Assembly: GCA_020466095.1 (NCBI GenBank)
Contig: CM035808.1
Coordinates: forward strand, 35,667,502 to 35,731,501
DNA from: Chlorops oryzae
Lineage: Eukaryota; Arthropoda; Insecta; Diptera; Chloropidae
DNA: 64,000 nt
Direction of reading: 5' to 3'
Shown: positions 1 to 10,173 of the stretch, one piece after another
Numbering within the stretch: position 1 is the first letter of the stretch
Layout of the letters: each line of letters begins with the position of its first letter
Made by a program: the position numbers and the translations under genes
The notes under the pieces: generated by a model
Told to the model about the DNA's origin: nothing
The model's input: the letters and a program-made list of their open reading frames with translations, nothing else
Databases searched by the model: none

Positions 1-469
1 AATTTAATCAAAAATGTTGTTGACTCAACCATTTTTCTTTTGAATTTTTCGTTCTGCTCGAAAATCGAAAGGACTGTGAATAACAATGCGCCCTTTTAAA
101 AAAATCATGGTAAAGTTTGCTCAGTGTATGTATCTTGAAAGGTAGACCAATGGTGGATTCATAATATCGAATGTGTTTAACGAATAAATCGAATAAAATA
201 ACATTCACAATTAATTTTTATTGCGGCTCTAATGTGAATCAAGTATAACTTCGCCAGACCATCAGAAAGCTTTTGAAGCATTCTAATCTTATGTCGCGGT
301 TTTTGTTACCATAGTCCTCCGAAAGGGCTGGACAGATTTTAATGAAATTTTGTGGGCATGTCCGGTAGGTTTGAGAATCAGCCCACATCTTATTTTTAAA
401 AATAAACTGTCTTATTTTTAAAATTTGTGAAATTTATTGTCAGAAGCATTTTTATTTATAGAGAGGGAG

Positions 470-667
470 CAATGGCGTAATTTCACCTTGCGGGGCCCGG
501 AAGATTTTTTTTTTTTGGGGGCCCCCCTCTATCCATGGCAAATTAAAAAAAGAGACCAACTGTATATTATATTGTTTATTTTAAATATAAAACACAGTGC
601 GTGGGGCCCCCTGGGCTAGGGGCCCGGGAGATTGTCACCCTTAAGATCCCCGATAGTTACGCCACTG
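470..667. mobile_element. hAT-like miniature element with 8-bp target duplication
   Basis: Left end CAATGGCGTAATTTCACC and right end GATAGTTACGCCACTG are inverted copies (consensus CAGTGGCGTAACTAT). Flanks AGAGGGAG and AAAGGGAG match at 7 of 8 bases, as expected for hAT insertion. Interior is G/C-run rich and has no transposase. Confidence 0.7.
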
Positions 668-1090
668 AAAGGGAGAGAGATATAGAGAAGGAAATAGAGA
701 CAGAGATAGAGAAACAGATATAGAGAGATAGAGAGAGAGACAGAGATAGAGACAGAGATAGAGACAGAGACAGAGATAGAGACAGAGACAGAGACAGAGA
801 CAGAGATAGAGACAGAGATAGAGATAGAGACTGAGATAGAGCAGAGATAGAGACAGAGATAGAGATAGAGATAGAGATAGAGATAGATATAGATATAGAG
901 AGAGAGAGATAGAGAGAGAGAGTAGAGAGAGAGAGATAGAGAAGAGAGAGATAGAGAGAGAGAGATAGAGAGATAGATAGAGAGAAAGATAGATAGAGAG
1001 ATAAATAGATAGAGAGAGATTTAGATAGAGAGAGAAATAGATAGAGAGAGATAGACAGAAAGGAGAGAGAGAGAGTAAGAGAAAGTAAGA
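668..1090. repeat. GA/GATA-rich microsatellite
   Basis: Irregular purine array of GAGA, GATA and GACA units. The long Ser/Leu/Tyr-only open frames on the minus strand here are translations of this repeat and not genes. Confidence 0.9.
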
Positions 1091-1190
1091 GAAAAACCGA
1101 CAACTTATTTTCTGCAAATTTGTAGTTATTGCTTTTATTTTCATCTGCGACGGTACGAAGTTCGTGGGATCAGCCAGTACATACATATAT

Positions 1191-1371
1191 ATACAGTGTG
1201 CTCTCTGCTTACGGATACCCCTTTTAAGCGGAGATCACTCTTACACGGACACTTTTCGGAAATGATCTATTGCTCCTGTTTCTCAAAATGTTTCCTCTTG
1301 AGCGGATACCTCTGTTAAGCGGACATATTTTTCAGTCCCGTAGGTGTCGGCTTAAGAGAGAGTACACTTCA
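1191..1371. mobile_element. Pogo/Tigger-like inverted-repeat fragment
   Basis: CAGTGTGCTCTCTGCTTACG at the left faces TTAAGAGAGAGTACACTT at the right as imperfect inverted repeats. The interior repeats AAGCGGA / GCGGATACC units. The left flank is TATATATA, consistent with TA insertion. No coding capacity. Confidence 0.5.
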
Positions 1372-1898
1372 TCTATGCAATATATACGGATTGAGATTTA
1401 ATCGCGGTTTGATAAGTGTTTGCGTCTTTCAGTTCTTCATCCGCTCCTTTGATTTCCCGGTTCATCTGCCTGTCGATGATTAAATCTGTTGGCCATTTGC
1501 TACTTTAAAGCGTGTTTGGAACCGATCAAATTGCGAGTCAATTTCAATAAAGCTCGCCGACAGAAGGCTTTCAATTTTTTAATCACCATCACCACTGCCT
1601 CATAGATTTGACATTATTTCATTTACATATGTATTTGAGGGCTAAATGGAAAACTTATTTTTGTTGGGCAGATTTTATGAGTCTTTCTTTAAGGCACTAT
1701 ACTATTGCAGGACGACTAAGGTATTTCTCAGCTCTATGGAAGAGGATGTATGTATAAGTCCCACTTCCCTTCTTCGCTATCGTCAGTTTATGCGAGACAC
1801 CGCCTTCCCATAGTGTGGTGCCATATATGTTCAAATTTTGGTTAACAAACTTTGCCCAATTCGTGGCTATGTGGCTGAAACGGTAGCGAGGCGTCTGA

Positions 1899-1931
<33 letters not shown>

Positions 1932-2483
1932 AGAAGCACAAACAAGAATTCTTCTGTGTGAAAGAGGGAGAGAAGAGCTAAAGCTTCATCCTTCCAGTCG
2001 AGGTTCCTCAGCACGGCTAAGTGAGACCCACCCACTCCCATAAAAGTTTTTCATACTCAGTTGAATGTGCAGATTCTTGTGTACGCTTCAATCTCCTGCA
2101 TAAGTGTAAGTGTGTGGGCTTGTCTCCATCTTTTGGATTGTGCATTTGTAGGTTGGTTTATTTTCTGTATCGTTTTTTTGTTTCCTTCTCTGTGACTTAA
2201 CCTTTGGAAAGTGCATTTGGTTAGGTACTGAGCCCGATGTTGTTATACAAAGCAAAGCACCACCCCCACACGCCACACCAGATTGGTGTTATGTAAAACA
2301 ATAATATGGCAGCCCGAAAAACGACCAAAATGAGCGGTAACGTTTTGGGCCAAGAAATTTGGTGGCCAATGACTGTGTGGTTTCAATGATTTTTTTTTTG
2401 TTGCCTTCTTTTTTTGTTCGAATTTTAAGTACCTACGGAACTAAGTTTTTTTCTCCTCTGCCTCGTTTTTTCCCCACTTTTAG

Positions 2484-2673
2484 GCTTTGCACATCATCTT
2501 GTCGGCATGCACACACATCTTCACACACCAGGACTGGCGTCACGCTACTCTGGGCGGAGTTGGACGCGTCGGATTTCCACCGGGTGCGGCATTCTTCCAT
2601 CATCAACATCCAGCATTCACGGGACATGGCATGGCGAACCCGTTAGAGCGTCCCGGCCTGAGCGCGCTGAGAG
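2484..2673 (+). CDS. Penultimate coding exon of the left Runx gene (acceptor uncertain)
   Basis: Two acceptors are possible, both in the same frame. One follows a very strong pyrimidine tract ending CCCCACTTTTAG at 2483. The other ends CACACCAG at 2531. The first adds 16 residues (ALHIILSACTHIFTHQ) that do not look Runx-like; the second starts directly at DWRHATLGGVGRVG. The donor at 2674 is GAG|GTAAGG, a good consensus. In-frame TAG at 2481-2483 shows that the open frame cannot extend left without splicing. Confidence 0.7.
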
Positions 2674-3632
2674 GTAAGGATGCACATTCTCTTTCCATTA
2701 TCCTTTCCATAATTCTATATTCTATGCATTTTCTTTTCAAAGAAACTCATCACCTGAGTCAATTGAGTCAATTATCAACGGTGGGCACTGCACATAGTAC
2801 GACTAGTCCCGAAGGCTCGCCAACGACGACGACTACTTCCCTTAATTTAGCACAGCCACCGCAAACGACTTCCCCGCCCTTGACCACAACAACCAGTGAG
2901 AACGATAACAACAACAACATCGACACTGGCTTCGAAAGTGATAGCATCTCGGTAACTGGTTCGCCACGTAAGACGGCATCGCCGCACGAAGACGACGACG
3001 GACGAAGCACATCGCCGCCGCTCAACTCTACAAGCAGTGGCCGTGGAAGTGGCGGTGCGTTCACATCGCTAATACAGCGGAGCCCAGGAGCAGCAGCAGC
3101 GGCGTCGGCACGGAAAAGCGAAATATTTCCGGGTTTCGCATCGCACTTTCAACCGAACGCGAGCTTTAATCCTGCACTGGCAGCACAACTATTCCTGCAG
3201 AATCCTCTGTTGCCGCAGCCAAGTCAATGGTTGTACACTCAACTCTATGGGAATTACAGTGAACTGCCATGGTTTCGAAATGCGAATCTCTCGAATGTGA
3301 ATGTAGGAGGCAGTGGTCTGACGGCAGCTGCCATATCCAATGCAACGTCGACAACGGCACAAAGTGTTTCCTCAGCAGCTGCTGAGGCCTCAAGCGGCGT
3401 GAATTTGGTGAAACGCTGCGTCACCCTTATCTCGCATTCACCAAGTACGGACAATCCAAATCCGAATCCCAATGACTCGCCACCAGTATCATCCACACGT
3501 CGGTCACCCTCACCGGTCGAAACGATCGATCTTGACGATGTCAGTACGACTTCAAGATCGGCAAGCAATAGCTTTGGACCCATACGCTGTCGCACACCGA
3601 AGCCAACAGTGGACGTTTGGCGTCCCTATTAG
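2532..3632 (+). CDS. Runx transcription factor, C-terminal part (partial; upstream exons left of window)
   Basis: C-terminal region of a Runx-family nuclear DNA-binding protein. Two coding exons are visible: 2532 (or 2484)-2673 and 2743-3632, joined by a 69-nt GT-AG intron in phase 1. The peptide ends in VWRPY at a TAG stop; this pentapeptide is the hallmark Runx C terminus that recruits the Groucho/TLE co-repressor. Other visible parts are a DWRHATLGGVGRVGFPPG segment, Thr/Ser/Pro-rich and Asn-rich stretches, an acidic DEDDDG-like patch, the block FNPALAAQLFLQNPLLPQ followed by SQWLYTQLYGNY, and a late ETIDLDD acidic motif. No Runt domain lies in bases 1-2480, so it must be encoded left of the window. 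The gene converges on the second Runx gene. Family is sure; the paralogue (runt, lozenge, RunxA or RunxB) is not, and RunxB is only a weak guess. Confidence 0.85.
   Translation, partial: DWRHATLGGVGRVGFPPGAAFFHHQHPAFTGHGMANPLERPGLSALRGKDAHSLSIILSIILYSMHFLFKETHHLSQLSQLSTVGTAHSTTSPEGSPTTTTTSLNLAQPPQTTSPPLTTTTSENDNNNNIDTGFESDSISVTGSPRKTASPHEDDDGRSTSPPLNSTSSGRGSGGAFTSLIQRSPGAAAAASARKSEIFPGFASHFQPNASFNPALAAQLFLQNPLLPQPSQWLYTQLYGNYSELPWFRNANLSNVNVGGSGLTAAAISNATSTTAQSVSSAAAEASSGVNLVKRCVTLISHSPSTDNPNPNPNDSPPVSSTRRSPSPVETIDLDDVSTTSRSASNSFGPIRCRTPKPTVDVWRPY
2674..2742 (+). other. 69-nt intron of the left Runx gene
   Basis: GTAAGGATGC at the 5' end and TTCTTTTCAAAG at the 3' end, with a pyrimidine-rich interior. 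The length is typical of short fly introns. It is a multiple of three and has no in-frame stop, so retention would insert 23 mostly hydrophobic residues (SIILSIILYSMHFLF) between Arg and Glu. That peptide is unlike its surroundings, which supports removal. Confidence 0.8.
2743..3632 (+). CDS. Terminal coding exon of the left Runx gene, ending VWRPY
   Basis: Begins by completing a Glu codon (G|AA) and reads THHLSQLSQLSTVG onward to TAG at 3630-3632. It holds the Ser/Thr/Pro-rich transactivation-type region, the NPALAAQLFLQ block, LYTQLYGNY, VNLVKRCVTLISHS and the terminal VWRPY. G+C is clearly higher than in the A+T-rich sequence downstream of the stop. Several overlapping frames on both strands are open here only as shadows of this exon. 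Confidence 0.9.
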
Positions 3633-4300
3633 CGGCGTTAAGAATGTTCTGGTCCCTATCACTGAATTGTTACGAGTCCTGCATGATTAAAGAACTCTCA
3701 ATTGGAGGCGCAAAACTCGATACAAACGTCTGGGCTCATACACATACATGACATGACATGTTGAGTCAGGCAAAAATCATTTGTATCGCGTAGTGGGCGC
3801 ATTGAGTGGCACTTTCACTCTTTTTTAAGTAGTTTGACTAGCCGTTCTAGTATAAAGTCGATAATAGGTCCTCATAGAAACTTGAGATTTTTCTCAAATC
3901 GTGACAAATGTCGCGTAACTAAGAAGTGCTCAATATTTGTGAATAACGTCATATCGTGTCTCTTAGCGATTGTAAAGGCTAAATTTCATGAGAAGTCCAA
4001 AACGAACAAATATATATATATACATACCTACATACATATATCAAAATAGAGGACGGAAAAGGCAGAATAAAGAAAAAGAAACACATATCGAATTTATACT
4101 TAAAAAAAAAAAACAAAGAGGAAATAAGTTTCGTTGAAATGTAATCAAAGTACGGCGTACATCTTGTAAATTTTTGAATTCGAATCTTTATTGTAGACAT
4201 ACGATTTGTAGTTTATACTTAAAAGTTTTAATGTTAATTAGAAAAGATCTGAAATGAATTATTGTAATTATTCGAATAATTGGAAAATGTAAATAAAACT
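3633..4300 (+). other. Probable 3' UTR of the left Runx gene with polyadenylation signals
   Basis: A+T-rich non-coding sequence after the stop. AATAAA occurs at 4066-4071 and 4292-4297; either could direct cleavage. A short TA/CATA microsatellite lies near 4009-4045. The actual 3' end cannot be fixed from sequence. Confidence 0.45.
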
Positions 4301-5237
4301 AACCACGTTAGTTCCGTTTCGAGACATCGTTAAATATTTAACTTCAAAGAAATATCAAAGTAAAAGAGATTTCAAGAATATCAATATTATTTCTTACTTA
4401 TGCAGCTGGGATTCTTTGATGAAACATGAGGCACATTGCATTATACAGTGGAAGGCCTGTTCTTATTACCTTGGTTGTTCACACTATCGAGGCTCAATTT
4501 TTGTACACTGCGCGATTATTGAGTTATTCACGGTTTTTTTTATTTTTGAGCAGATCAACAATATTTTTGGTTGATTTGAAAGGATATACAGGGTGTTCCG
4601 TTTGTGAAGGTCAACCAGTCGGGAGCTGATAGAGGGGGTTCAGAACTAACAAAAAAATCGTATGGCAGGGGGGGTCCAAAATGCACCCCTGAGTATTTAT
4701 AAGGGAAAGAAAAAAATTTGCAGTGGTTTCAGAAAAAAAATTTTCACGCCTCAACGTTTGAATCCAAGATACAAATTTTAATGCAGTTCGACAAAGAATT
4801 CTCAGACCTTTCTAGGCGTTTAAAATAGTCTTATACTTTATTGCAGCTTCAAGGGTATTTGAGCCTTCAAAGTCAAAATTTTTAATTTTTTAAAACATTT
4901 TTTGACTTTGAGAGCCATTTTGGTATGAAAAATATCCTATTAATACCCACATTTCTTATTTTATTCAAAATGCTGAATCGATTTCCTTTAGTTTAGTACC
5001 CCATTTGGCAAAAAAATTTTTGAAAATAAGATGAGAAAATTAAATATTGTTGTGGGGCGAGTACGTCCAAATGTCAAATATGTTGTTGTGAATACAGAAA
5101 TTTTAATATCAACTAATGAATACAAAAACAAAGTTTGAAAAAAAAAATTGTGGCATTTAAATCGGAGTTTAAAAAAAAAAATCAAACAAAATAACGGAAA
5201 ATAATAAAATAAGAAGACATATGTGCTACTGCTCTAA
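4301..5237. other. Intergenic; left end of a TA-inserting element near 4589
   Basis: From 4589 the sequence CAGGGTGTTCC, then ATCGTATGGCAGGGGGGG and TGCACCCCTGA, matches the left end of the complete element at 38260-38987. I find no matching right end before 5238, so this looks like a truncated or diverged copy. Nothing else is recognisable. Confidence 0.55.
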
Positions 5238-6145
5238 GGGTGGTAGTTACCAAATCGTTTGAACCTAGTTTAATACCACGTCGTAGTAGTCTTAAATTTA
5301 AACGTGAAAATTTCGAAAATTCGAACAGAGCATAGAAATAAAAAAATAAAAACGAATCTGACATTGCAATACCCGACACATTATTTATACATACCTTTAA
5401 ATATATATAGCAACAAATTTTTTGCAAAAGTGGCCTTTAGACCACGTCCACAAAAATATTTGTACAGTGTATGGTTATGGGCATAATAGAAGTTGACATA
5501 ATGATTTTCGTCCCATTCTCTTATGAACTGTGGGTGTAAGACATTTTTGCAAAGCCGCTCTTTGGTCACGCCCTCTTTCCCAAATTTATAAAAGAGCATT
5601 GGGAGTCTTAAAAAACTTACATTTCAAATTTCATCAAAAGATTTCAAAAATATAGGTTTAATAGCAGTTTTTGCTATTTTTAAAACAGACCCTTGCACTA
5701 GAGGAACCCGAAAAAAATAGCCCCATCTAGCCCATTCTCGAACTTTTTTTACGCATACTTCCCTGCATATTCAAACCTCATTTCGTCGAGATATATCAAA
5801 TCCTTCGACGAGAAAAATGTATACATAAGGATAGACAGACAGACAGACGATATGGCTAAACCAAATCTCCTCGTAACGCTGATAATTTCTTTACATTTTC
5901 GCATGATTTGGCTCTATTAGGGGTGGATGGTACACTCGGATGAACAAACGCAATATTTTCTCTGATAAAAAGATTTCGAAATCAGCTTAAAATAGCTGTT
6001 TTTGAAAAAAAAAATCTTTAATGTGGCAGCCCCTATTCGAATATCGAATCTTTTAAGAACAGTTTAAGTTGACCCGGTAACTACCACTTTTACTTCGAAG
6101 GATTAAGATTAAACCTCGGTTAAACTTTTTCGGTAACTACCACCC
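5238..6145. mobile_element. PIF/Harbinger-like element, copy A, with TAA duplication
   Basis: Terminal inverted repeats GGGTGGTAGTTACC and GGTAACTACCACCC are flanked by TAA at 5235-5237 and 6146-6148. The ends align with copy B at 36841-37262, which is less than half as long. The extra interior (about 5350-6000) holds an AGAC-repeat-bearing sequence (near 5833-5850) that is probably a nested element. No transposase frame. Confidence 0.75.
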
Positions 6146-6239
6146 TAAAAGTCTACAAATTTCAGTTTAGTTTCAGATTTGTTGTTCTTGTTGTAAATTA
6201 GAACTAAACGGATTTTGACATTCTCATTTCGATTTATAT

Positions 6240-6880
6240 CACTGATCTGTGTTTTTTTTTTATATCCAGCGTAAGCAGGGTATATTAGTTTTTTGCGAAT
6301 CTTGTAACAGCCAGAACTAAGCTCCGTAGATATAGACATACATATATATATATTCTTGATCAGGATCAAAAACTGAATCGATTTAGATATGTCCGTCTGT
6401 CCGTCCGTGGTCGGATCTCCTCCGAAACTGCTGGCCAACCAAGTCGAAATTTGGCACACAGGAATATTGGGATTCGAGCATGATCCTAAGTAAAACTGGG
6501 AGACATTTGCCCACTGCCACGCCCACAAATGAATTTAATGTGTTTTCAGTAAAATGCTTGGAACTTGCGAACCACTCAACACATTTCATTGATATTAGGT
6601 GTACTGGTAAACTACGAAAAGCGACATATCCCGGACCCCGTCCTCCTCGAGTCACGCCCACGAATAAGGGCTTATCGTAACTTGTGAAGTAAAAGGCGTA
6701 GAAGCTTCAAATTCACAATATAGGTTGACCAAGGCGAATGAAAGGTGTAGAAAAAAATGTATGTGGCCCGCCCACTACCACGCCCAAAAATGGAGAAGCA
6801 AAGCATAGTGCGCCAATAATGTCGGGACGCTGGGTATTTCAAAGTCGTGCTTGACCGACTTCAGCTTTCTTACTTGTTTT
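6240..6880. repeat. Dispersed dipteran repeat, unclassified
   Basis: Contains the blocks ATATTCTTGATCAGGATCA and GTCCGTCTGTCCGTCCGT, then several CCACGCCCAC motifs and a tail GCTTTCTTACTTGTTTTG. I recognise this type of sequence as a common interspersed repeat of flies, but I cannot name the family with certainty. There is no intact coding region. Confidence 0.5.
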
Positions 6881-7039
6881 GATTTGTAGTTGTTGCCCTA
6901 CTGCCTACACCTTAAATTAAAGAATGTACCAGAGATCCTAAATAACTGTTAAATTTTTTAGAATCGAAAAAATTGCCTTTAAAATGACGAAAATATTTTA
7001 CGTTAGTCGATTATACTTATGATTGGGATTTTTTTTGTT

Positions 7040-7490
7040 TTCGTTGCCCAAAACGTTTATTTTTTTATAAATACATTTTACGTTGCCTTATAACAATTAC
7101 GAATGAGAAAAATGTTTTCCCGTTGCTCATAATTTTAATCGTTCAAAAAATATTTTTTACGTTGCTTCAAAAATATTGTGAATGAGAAAAAACTTTTCCG
7201 TTTCTTATAACCTTTTATTTTCAAATAAAAGTTTTTAATTTATTTCGATAAAAGGAAAAATATATAAATAATGGTATACTGGTGATACCATTCTACTGAT
7301 ATCATTAATAGCGCTGCTGATCCCGGTGGTTATTAGGCAACGTAAAAATAATTTATTGAAAAATAAATGTTTTAAGCAACGGGAAAAATTTTTTCTCATT
7401 CAAAATTGTTATAAGGCAACGTAAAATATATTTATCGAACGATTAAAGTTATATGCAACGGAAAAAAAAAATGTTTTCTTCATTAACTGT
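7040..7490. repeat. Inverted-repeat element with internal repeated blocks
   Basis: Arms at about 7073-7124 and 7378-7428 are near-perfect reverse complements (ATTTTACGTTGCCTTATAAC faces GTTATAAGGCAACGTAAAAT). Each arm carries further ACGTTGC and CTCATTC blocks in tandem. It resembles a fold-back or miniature transposon; target duplication not resolved. Confidence 0.6.
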
Positions 7491-7814
7491 TATAGAAGAA
7501 TGAAAAACATTTTCATTCTTTGACACTGTTATCTTAAAATGAATTTTTTTTAATACAAACTTTAATATTTATAGTCCAATTTTTTGCCTAATTTCTTATA
7601 ACTGTTATGTTTCTGGTATGTTCATATGTTTATTTTAATCCCGTTTGTTATATTTGTAAGCATATGAATATCTGTTTTTGTTCCTTTTTTTTGTCTTTTG
7701 AAATTGTGAAAATGAAGACTTATTTTTTTTTTACATTGAAATTTTTTACTTAAGAAATGGTGATACTTTTTGATACTTTTGAAAAAATATTTTGATACAT
7801 TATTTTTTAAAAAC

Positions 7815-7905
7815 TTTCGTGAATAAGACCGTTTATACGGTAATATTCGCTTTTCGCGATATTCTTGTTCGCGAATAAGGCGTAGGTATAAACGTAGTAT
7901 AAGAC
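7815..7905 (-). repeat. Solo end of the CGCGAATAAG element family
   Basis: Reverse complement reads TACGCCTTATTCGCGAACAAG ... ACCGTATAAACGGTCTTATT, closely matching the left end of the element at 25894-26360. No partner end was found nearby. Confidence 0.5.
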
Positions 7906-9537
7906 ATCCGATTTTTGAAGTATTCTAAAGACGTTTGAACGATTTTTTTGAGACAACATATTTTTAAAAGTTTTTATTATACTTTTCAGAGAGTTTCCAA
8001 AGATATACATAAAGTTTTTCAAAGACCTTCTAAAGAGCATTCAAATAGTTTTATGTACCAGAAACCTCTCTAAATGTGATATCTTTGCCGCTTGGGTAAC
8101 GAGGTTCGGGTTAGAGAGATTCCACTGTAGTAGGTATTATTAACGCATATGCCACTTCGGAAATGTGGTTGGTTATTCTAAGAGGTGTCGTTAAACGCAA
8201 GAACCAAGAGCCTCTATAAAGATCAATGAAAAATGTCTACATGCTTCCTTTTACCCTCGGCGCATGTTGTTTGTCAAACCAATACGCTTTAATGTCCCGA
8301 TATAATGGAGATAAGGAAAACTTAATCTAGCGTTGAGAATGTCTAAGAAATGATACCAAATTAACTTGACTTATGACATGGAACCAACTAACAGCTGCGG
8401 CTGTAGCGATTCGAATGTAGCAATTCGAATATATCAAATGAATGAAGAACATTTGAACTCACGTGGGCCTCATATGAAGTAAGTTAAAAATTTAATGAAA
8501 ATTTCGCAGCCTTTCGAAGGCAAAAGTAGTTCAGGATTGAGCGAATTTAACCCTCAAAGGGCATTGAGATATGTATGTATGTTTACGGTTTGTAGTCAAA
8601 TGCTGGCGCTGAGTCTTGACTTGTTTTTTCGAGCGTCTGCTGGTGGTGTTGCCAGCATCAGCTACATCTTCCAAATGCCCTTTTGTGTAAATCGAGCTTT
8701 GATATTACACTTTGTGCTAGCCAAAATGAATCCTTTGCTGAGAGCAGCAAAATAGCTACTTTTTGTTCCTGGTTTCCTGCACAAAGTGTCAATCTTCTTT
8801 TCCGGCTTTTGCGTCGCCATCGTTGAATATTGTTCAACCGCATGGCTACGTCTCTAAAAAATACGGTTGAAATAAATGATTTCCTGCTCCTTGGAAGCTT
8901 TGAGAGCTCGTTTATTTAATTGGATTTGCTTGACTTGTTTCTTGTTGCTTGGAAGTCTTGCTTTATAAAATTCTTAGCCAACAATCTGTGCCTAATAAGC
9001 TCACCGGTGTCGGTTGCTATTTTCTTTCTTCCATCTTTCGGCTCTCCGCCCGAGACCCGTTGCCACGGCCAACACTGTCAATTATGAAGGTCTGATTCGG
9101 ATTCATTCGCTCTGGCAGAAAGTCGAGAAAATATGGCTACGGCTATGGCTTTGTCATTTTCTGACCAACATCATCATATGGAAATTTCCAGTTTGTCAAT
9201 TTATTTGCATGAAGGCGACGACTTTCGAATCTTGGATTGAAAAATGAATAAATTTATTTTCCACAATTTGTTGTTTTCATGGAGTCACTCATGCGCGTAT
9301 TTTAGTAGTTTTCTTAGTTGTTAGAGAAGATTTTTCAATTTAATTGCTCGAATTTTCGGAATTTTATTTTGTTCAAGTCGATTTTTCATTTGCAAGCAGT
9401 TGGTTAGAGTGTTGTTTCGAAGACAAAAATAGTTATGTGCGAGTCCTTTGGGATGATGTTGAGCTGGGTGTGGGTTTTGACTTTTGATGGTTCTTTATTT
9501 TTTTTTAAAGTAATACTTGTTAGAATTATTTCACTTA
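7906..9537. other. Intergenic, no gene recognised
   Basis: Short open frames only (86 codons or fewer), without codon bias or domains. GGGTTAGAGAGATTCCACTG near 8108-8127 resembles a transposon end. Nothing else supported. Confidence 0.4.
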
Positions 9538-9748
9538 AGGCAGTATTAGACGTAGCAAATATTTGCTTAAAATTGAAGAAAATTGTTGTTTTGTCGCGTA
9601 CCAATGAATTATTTTCAGAAATTATTTGACGGAAACGATTCTCTGCTGTGTTTGACAAACAAAAAATTTTTAAATAATTCATTGGTACGCGGCAAAACAA
9701 AAATTTTCTTCAATTTTAGGCAAATATTTGCTACGTCTAATACTGCCT
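9538..9748. mobile_element. Fold-back miniature element, TTA duplication (PIF/Harbinger-like)
   Basis: Arms of about 80 bp are near-perfect inverted copies, with ends AGGCAGTATTAGACGTAGC and GCTACGTCTAATACTGCCT, flanked by TTA at 9535-9537 and 9749-9751. Transcribed, it would form a long hairpin. The small frames read on both strands are mirror images of each other. Confidence 0.8.
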
Positions 9749-10007
9749 TTACAGTAGAGGCTCCCTGAGAGATTCGCTTTTGGTGAAAATACAGTGGGGT
9801 GCAAAAGTGAGTCGATGTTGGGCTTTTCATTGGTTGGGTCCTTATATCTCCGTTATTAATAATGATTTTCGAATGAAATTTTTTATATAATCTCCTCAAT
9901 GATGTAGGAATGAGTTTGCTCGTTATTTTAATTGGAATAACATTCTTATTGGTGCATTCTATACTTATGTATTTGAAGTGCAAGGCATCTGAAGCATTCG
10001 TTAGAAG

Positions 10008-10165
10008 CAGGGGTTGGATTAAGAAAATTTTCCGCCTTAGGCCGCGTCAGACAGCAGCCTTTGCCTTTGCTGTTATTGATGCATTGACGGTCAGAATTTG
10101 CTGTCTTTGAAAATTTGCCGCTCCCGGCAGCTGCCTATGTTGCCTATTGGGTAAATCCGCCACTG
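10008..10165. mobile_element. hAT-like miniature element with 8-bp target duplication
   Basis: Left CAGGGGTTGGATTAAG and right AATCCGCCACTG are imperfect inverted ends. Flanks GTTAGAAG and GTTAGATG match at 7 of 8 bases. The right end resembles that of the element at 470-667 (CCACTG). Confidence 0.6.
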
Positions 10166-10173
10166 GTTAGATG

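Larger units (their letters stand above)
1..2483 (+). other. Probable intron of the left Runx gene, carrying repeats
   Basis: No coding exon or Runt-domain sequence was found here on either strand. The stretch precedes an acceptor of the left Runx gene, so it is most simply intronic. It contains a hAT-like miniature element (470-667), a GA microsatellite, a pogo-like inverted-repeat element (1191-1371) and a GT microsatellite (about 1899-1932). Confidence 0.5.

Noticed and set aside
641..1186. Overlapping minus-strand Ser/Leu/Tyr open frames
   Set aside because: Generated by the GA/GATA microsatellite.
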